Assembly: GCA_016789785.1 (NCBI GenBank)
Contig: JAEUQE010000007.1
Span: 28,970 to 92,969, forward strand
Length of the DNA stretch: 64,000 nt
From: Bryobacterales bacterium
Lineage (GTDB): Bacteria; Acidobacteriota; Terriglobia; Bryobacterales; Bryobacteraceae
Direction of reading: 5' to 3'
Part shown: piece by piece, positions 63,290-64,000 of the stretch
Layout: every line of letters starts with the position of its first letter
How positions within the stretch are numbered: the first letter of the stretch is position 1
Translations under genes and position numbers: made by a program
The notes under the pieces: generated by a model
Seen by the model: only the letters and a program-made list of their open reading frames with translations
The model's database searches: none
Told to the model about the DNA's origin: nothing

Positions 63290-63599
63290 GCTGAATCGAG
63301 TTGTTGCCGGATTCCGCTCCTATAAGCAGCCCTCGCCGCGCGGAGGGGCAACGACTCTTAGGTTTGTGAGTCACATCGATGTTACCGGCGGAGCGGCCTC
63401 CGCTCGAAACGGAACAAGTACTTCAAGACCCAAGCAACCCAAGCAGTTCTGCTTGGTCTGCCCGGTGTAGTTAGCACGAGCCCCACACGTCAGGAATGTA
63501 CTCGATGCTGACATACCGATTGCCGTTACAGTATTGGTAGCTAGTATTACTCTGTTAAGTACGTTGACACTACGTGGCGTCGTGGTGTATTGGTTGGGT

Positions 63600-64000
63600 A
63601 TGGAATGGAACGCCCGGCTTCTGAGGAACAGCGTTGCGGATCTGACCAAATTCCTGACGCCGTTGGTTGCGACGCTAGGCCGTAGCGAGCGGCGGCGCGC
63701 TGCGATGAGCTATGTGGAGGGCCTGCTGATGCCTGGGCAGCGCAAATCGATCGAGCCTATGGCAGCGCGGGTTGGCGTCGATTCGCAGAGCCTGCAGCAA
63801 CTGCTGACGAGCAGTCCTTGGAGCGAGGAAGGCCTTTGGAAGGCGATTCGGCAGGAAGTGATCCCGCACCTGGAACCGCTGGAAGCTTGGGTGGTCGATG
63901 AGACCGGGTGGCTCAAACAGGGTAGGCATTCGGTTGGGGTCAGCCATCAATACTGCGGTGCGGTGGGAAAGTCCGCCAACTGTCAAGTCAGTGTGGAACT
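63600..64000 (+). mobile_element. IS701-type DDE transposase, truncated by the window end
   Basis: From the ATG at 63600 an open frame runs off the window (133 codons seen). Residues include [40 protein letters not shown], and the first catalytic Asp region [20 protein letters not shown] followed by [19 protein letters not shown], characteristic of IS701 transposases. The left terminal repeat cannot be fixed from the sequence seen. Confidence 0.88.

Overview
The window looks like an Acidobacteriota chromosome of the Solibacter/Bryobacter type. The signs are a TonB-dependent receptor with an N-terminal carboxypeptidase-like domain, Tat-exported Gfo/Idh/MocA dehydrogenase, beta-helix, BNR-sialidase and amidohydrolase genes, PadR regulators, PEP-CTERM proteins and many paralogous hypotheticals. 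This taxonomic reading is inference from gene style; no rRNA is present.

Positions 1-18.2 kb are ordinary chromosome: a receptor fragment, a winged-helix-like membrane regulator, secreted carbohydrate-related enzymes, a YihY membrane protein, a thiolase, an MLE-type enolase-superfamily enzyme, an S9 peptidase, a TPR protein and an MFS nucleoside-type symporter. Chromosomal genes resume at 59.0 kb with tRNA-Leu(GAG) and secG, then an esterase, a quinone oxidoreductase and an HpcH/HpaI aldolase. The window ends inside an IS701-type transposase.

Between them (about 18.2-59.0 kb) lies a roughly 41 kb integrated element. The 3' end of tRNA-Leu at 59009 is repeated at 18219, and a tyrosine integrase (57881-58924) sits next to the intact tRNA. 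The backbone encodes a coupling ATPase with a string of small partner genes (18.3-21.7 kb), an ArdC antirestriction protein, SSB, an excisionase-like protein and a MobF relaxase-helicase (37.3-43.9 kb). No type IV secretion genes were seen, so it resembles an integrative mobilizable element. Cargo includes a GIY-YIG helicase plus methylase restriction-like locus (frameshifted), two AbiE-type toxin-antitoxin loci, DUF433/DUF5615 and UPF0175 genes, an RHS fragment with a candidate immunity gene, and three further tyrosine recombinases or remnants.

The most striking content is a six-gene cassette present twice (23.4-28.9 kb and 48.8-54.5 kb), in the same order and orientation: PadR regulator, membrane protein with a permease-prefix-like C-terminus, Cys-rich secreted protein, secreted AHSMGG-type lipase, dockerin protein, and cohesin protein with a PEP-CTERM anchor. 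Most junctions are ATGA overlaps. I infer a cell-surface complex in which a PEP-CTERM-anchored cohesin holds a dockerin protein together with a lipase, under PadR control. The two cohesin proteins and the two dockerin tails are nearly identical while the rest has diverged.
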